Shown: piece after piece, positions 4,898 to 6,556 of the stretch
Layout of the letters: each line of letters begins with the position of its first letter
Position numbering within the stretch: position 1 is the stretch's first letter
NCBI GenBank assembly: GCA_903910215.1
Contig: CAIVYV010000157.1
Coordinates: 1-6,556, forward strand
DNA length: 6,556 nucleotides
Origin: an uncultured Pseudomonadota bacterium
GTDB taxonomy: Bacteria > Pseudomonadota > Gammaproteobacteria > Steroidobacterales > Steroidobacteraceae
Direction: 5' to 3'
The notes under the pieces: generated by a model
What the model was told of the DNA's origin: nothing
Databases searched by the model: none
The model's input: only the letters and a program-made list of their open reading frames with translations
Program-made: the position numbers and the translations under genes

Positions 4898-5934
4898 GCG
4901 CCCACCATGGTCCAGCGCAGTTTTTCTCCAGCGCGCATCGGCACGATGACATCGCCTCCGAACGTGTATTCCGTCGGTACGTGCCAATCTACGCGACGCA
5001 ATTCAATGCGAGTGTCGTTACGCGGCAACCCGTAAAAATCGGGTCCCCGCTCGGATGCGAAGGCTTCGAAGCGATTCAGTGCGCCCTCAGAATCGAAAAT
5101 CTCGGCGTAGAGCTCGAGTGCTGCATGAGCGGAATACATGCCTGCACAACCGCAGGCATTTTCTTTGGTGTGACGCGCATGGGGTGCGCTGTCGGTGCCC
5201 AGGAAAAAGCGCGGGTTATCGCCGGTCGCAGCGGCCACGAGTGCTTCGCGATCCGGCTCGGTCTTGAGGATCGGCAAGCAGTAGAAGTGCGGGCGGATGC
5301 CGCCGCGGAAGATCTCGTTGCGGTTGTAGAGCAAATGCTGTGGCGTGATCGTGGCGCCAACGCCGGCGCGGGCATGGCTGACGAAATCGACGGCGGCGGC
5401 TGTCGTGATGTGCTCGAAGACCACTTTCAGCGTCGGATGTCGATCAACGAGCGGCGCCAAAATATCATCGATAAACCGACGTTCGCGATCGAACACGTCG
5501 ACCGAGTCGGCCGTGACTTCGCCGTGCACCTGCAAGACGAGTCCGAACTGCGCCATCGCGGCTAGAGCCTCGTCGATGCGACTTACATCGGTCACGCCCG
5601 AATCGGAGTTCGTGGTCGCTCCCGCAGGATAGAGTTTGCAGCCGACGATAGAGTCGACTTGACTCGCGGTCTCCAGTTCGCGGGCGGCCGTGTTGTCGGT
5701 GAGATAGAGCGTCATCAATGGCTCGAAATCCGAGCCTGCGGGGCGCGCCGCTCGGATGCGATCGCGGTAGGCGAGCGCTTGCGCTGTCGTGGTGACCGGC
5801 GGTTTCAGATTCGGCATGACGATCGCGCGGGCGAATTGTCGGGCGGTATGCGGTAAAACCGCTGCCAGTGCCGCGCCATCGCGCAAGTGCACGTGCCAGT
5901 CGTCGGGTCGGCGCAGGGTAAGGGTGTCGCTCAT
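4894..5934 (-). CDS. pyrC: Dihydroorotase, class II
   Basis: Dihydroorotase reversibly cyclises carbamoyl-aspartate to dihydroorotate in de novo pyrimidine synthesis. The 346-residue protein is close to E. coli PyrC in length (about 348). The binuclear zinc site is complete: H14 and H16 in 'RPDDWHVHLRDG' (9-20), the carboxylated lysine K100 in 'CKLYPAGATTNSD' (99-111), H137 in 'VHGEVT', H175 in 'FEHITT', and catalytic D248 in 'GTDSAPHA'. The flexible-loop threonines T107 and T108 are also present. I chose ATG 5934 because the family begins a few residues before Arg-Pro-Asp-Asp-Trp-His. It has no good ribosome binding site. An in-frame GTG at 5955 with a weak G-rich sequence upstream is an alternative that adds seven residues. 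It is first in a two-gene operon with rnt and divergent from aceE. Confidence 0.96.
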   Translation of the reverse strand: MSDTLTLRRPDDWHVHLRDGAALAAVLPHTARQFARAIVMPNLKPPVTTTAQALAYRDRIRAARPAGSDFEPLMTLYLTDNTAARELETASQVDSIVGCKLYPAGATTNSDSGVTDVSRIDEALAAMAQFGLVLQVHGEVTADSVDVFDRERRFIDDILAPLVDRHPTLKVVFEHITTAAAVDFVSHARAGVGATITPQHLLYNRNEIFRGGIRPHFYCLPILKTEPDREALVAAATGDNPRFFLGTDSAPHARHTKENACGCAGMYSAHAALELYAEIFDSEGALNRFEAFASERGPDFYGLPRNDTRIELRRVDWHVPTEYTFGGDVIVPMRAGEKLRWTMVGA

Positions 5935-6022
5935 GGAGGCGGCGGATGCTAACACAGCGACCCGCCTACACTCGGCGCACCGGAAAAGTTAACATAGCCA
6001 TTTTCACAAGCAGGACGACCGA
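5935..6022. promoter_or_regulatory. Divergent spacer between pyrC and aceE
   Basis: These 88 bases must hold the start signals for both flanking genes, unless pyrC begins at GTG 5955. An A/T-rich patch near 5982-6006 (GGAAAAGTTAACATAGCC and then TTTTC) contains a GAAAA/TTTTC inverted repeat with a 13-base centre. This patch is the most likely site for a promoter or operator. No hexamer pair good enough to call is visible on either strand. Confidence 0.35.
6012..6015 (+). promoter_or_regulatory. Ribosome binding site of aceE
   Basis: AGGA lies 7 bases before ATG 6023 and supports that start over the internal Met at residue 9. Confidence 0.55.
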
Positions 6023-6556
6023 ATGACCCCCACGCCTCTGGCCCCCATGCAGGATGTCGACCCGGCCGAGACTCGCGAGTGGCTGGAATCGATCGATTCG
6101 GTGCTGAAGGCCTACGGGCCGGAGCGCGCGCATTATCTGCTCGAGCAGTTGATCGATCACACGCGTCGGTCGGGTGCGTATCTGCCGTTCAAGCCGAATA
6201 CGGCGTATCTCAACACGATTCCGACGGGGCATCAGCCGGAGTATCCGGGCGATCGTGAGATGGAGCGACGGATCGAGGCCTACATTCGCTGGAATGCGCT
6301 GGCGATGGTGGTGCAGGCCAACCGCATCTCATCCGAGTATGGCGGGCACATCTCGACCTACGCGTCGGCGGCGACTTTGTACGAAGTTGGTTTCAATCAC
6401 TTCTGGCGCGCGCCAACCGCCAACCACCCAGGTGACATGATCTTCATTCAGGGCCACGCTTCGCCGGGTATCTATGCGCGCGCGTTTCTCGAGGGTCGTT
6501 TGACCGAAGATCAGCTGCGTCATTTCCGCCAGGAAGTGGCGGGCAACGGCCTGTCG
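6023..6556 (+). CDS. aceE: Pyruvate dehydrogenase E1 component, homodimeric type (N-terminal part, runs off the window)
   Basis: These are the first 178 residues of a protein normally near 890. E1 is the thiamine diphosphate-dependent decarboxylase of the pyruvate dehydrogenase complex, feeding acetyl groups to E2. The match to AceE is strong along the whole segment: 'DVDPAETREWLESIDSVL' (11-28), 'YLNTIPTGHQPEYPGD' (62-77), 'RRIEAYIRWNALAMV' (82-96), 'GGHISTYASAATLYEVGFNH' (107-126) and 'QGHASPGIYARAFLEGRL' (143-160). H109 and H145 correspond to conserved active-site histidines of the homodimeric E1 family. The frame is open to the last base, so the gene is cut by the window edge and not visibly truncated. 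E2 and E3 genes would be expected downstream but are not in view. Confidence 0.96.
   Translation, partial: MTPTPLAPMQDVDPAETREWLESIDSVLKAYGPERAHYLLEQLIDHTRRSGAYLPFKPNTAYLNTIPTGHQPEYPGDREMERRIEAYIRWNALAMVVQANRISSEYGGHISTYASAATLYEVGFNHFWRAPTANHPGDMIFIQGHASPGIYARAFLEGRLTEDQLRHFRQEVAGNGLS

Noticed and set aside
4882..5565. Open frame of 227 codons on the + strand
   Set aside because: It runs antisense through pyrC, whose metal-binding residues are all intact on the other strand. No family features are visible in it.
5967..5995. TACACT with TAACAT as an aceE promoter
   Set aside because: Only three of six and four of six matches to consensus; this is too weak to call in a gap of this size.
1..6556. 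CRISPR arrays, tRNA or rRNA genes, insertion sequences, phage genes
   Set aside because: I saw no spaced direct repeats, tRNA-like cloverleaf segments, transposase motifs or terminal inverted repeats. The gene content is ordinary chromosomal.

Overview
The window comes from a bacterial chromosome, most likely a moderately high-GC gammaproteobacterium. RNase T and an LpxL/HtrB-type lipid A acyltransferase tail point to a Gram-negative gammaproteobacterium. The short class II dihydroorotase and the homodimeric-type AceE fit this. The overall feel is Xanthomonadales/Nevskiales-like, but that is an impression from gene content and not a search result. Every base belongs to a gene or a short intergenic gap. 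I saw no mobile elements, RNA genes or CRISPR arrays.

Region 1 (1-2914, + strand) is a tightly packed envelope operon. It holds the 3' end of an LpxL/HtrB-like acyltransferase, a GT2 polyprenyl-phosphate glycosyltransferase, a 93-residue LAB_N three-helix membrane protein, and a 569-residue ArnT-like GT-C transferase. The junctions are 6 bp, 1 bp and a 4-bp overlap. The last three genes look like a minimal lipid-linked sugar system. GT2 would load a sugar onto a polyprenyl phosphate, the small membrane protein is a candidate flippase, and GT-C would transfer the sugar to an acceptor, possibly lipid A, on the periplasmic side. This is the most interesting part of the window.

Region 2 (2915-3640) holds a convergent 195-residue membrane protein on the - strand. 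It belongs to the family usually called PuuD (urate hydroxylase N-terminal domain) but lacks the cytochrome c part. Its promoter region is shared with the divergent DUF1289 gene, and the two predicted sigma70 promoters occupy the same 33 bp.

Region 3 (3641-4191, + strand) is a translationally coupled pair: a four-cysteine DUF1289 protein and a CGFS monothiol glutaredoxin (Grx4/GrxD type).

Region 4 (4202-5934, - strand) is a pyrC-rnt operon with an ATGA overlap, covering pyrimidine synthesis and tRNA/RNA 3'-end trimming. It ends against the glutaredoxin gene.

Region 5 (5935-6556) is an 88-bp divergent spacer followed by the first 178 codons of aceE, the pyruvate dehydrogenase E1 component, which runs off the end of the window.
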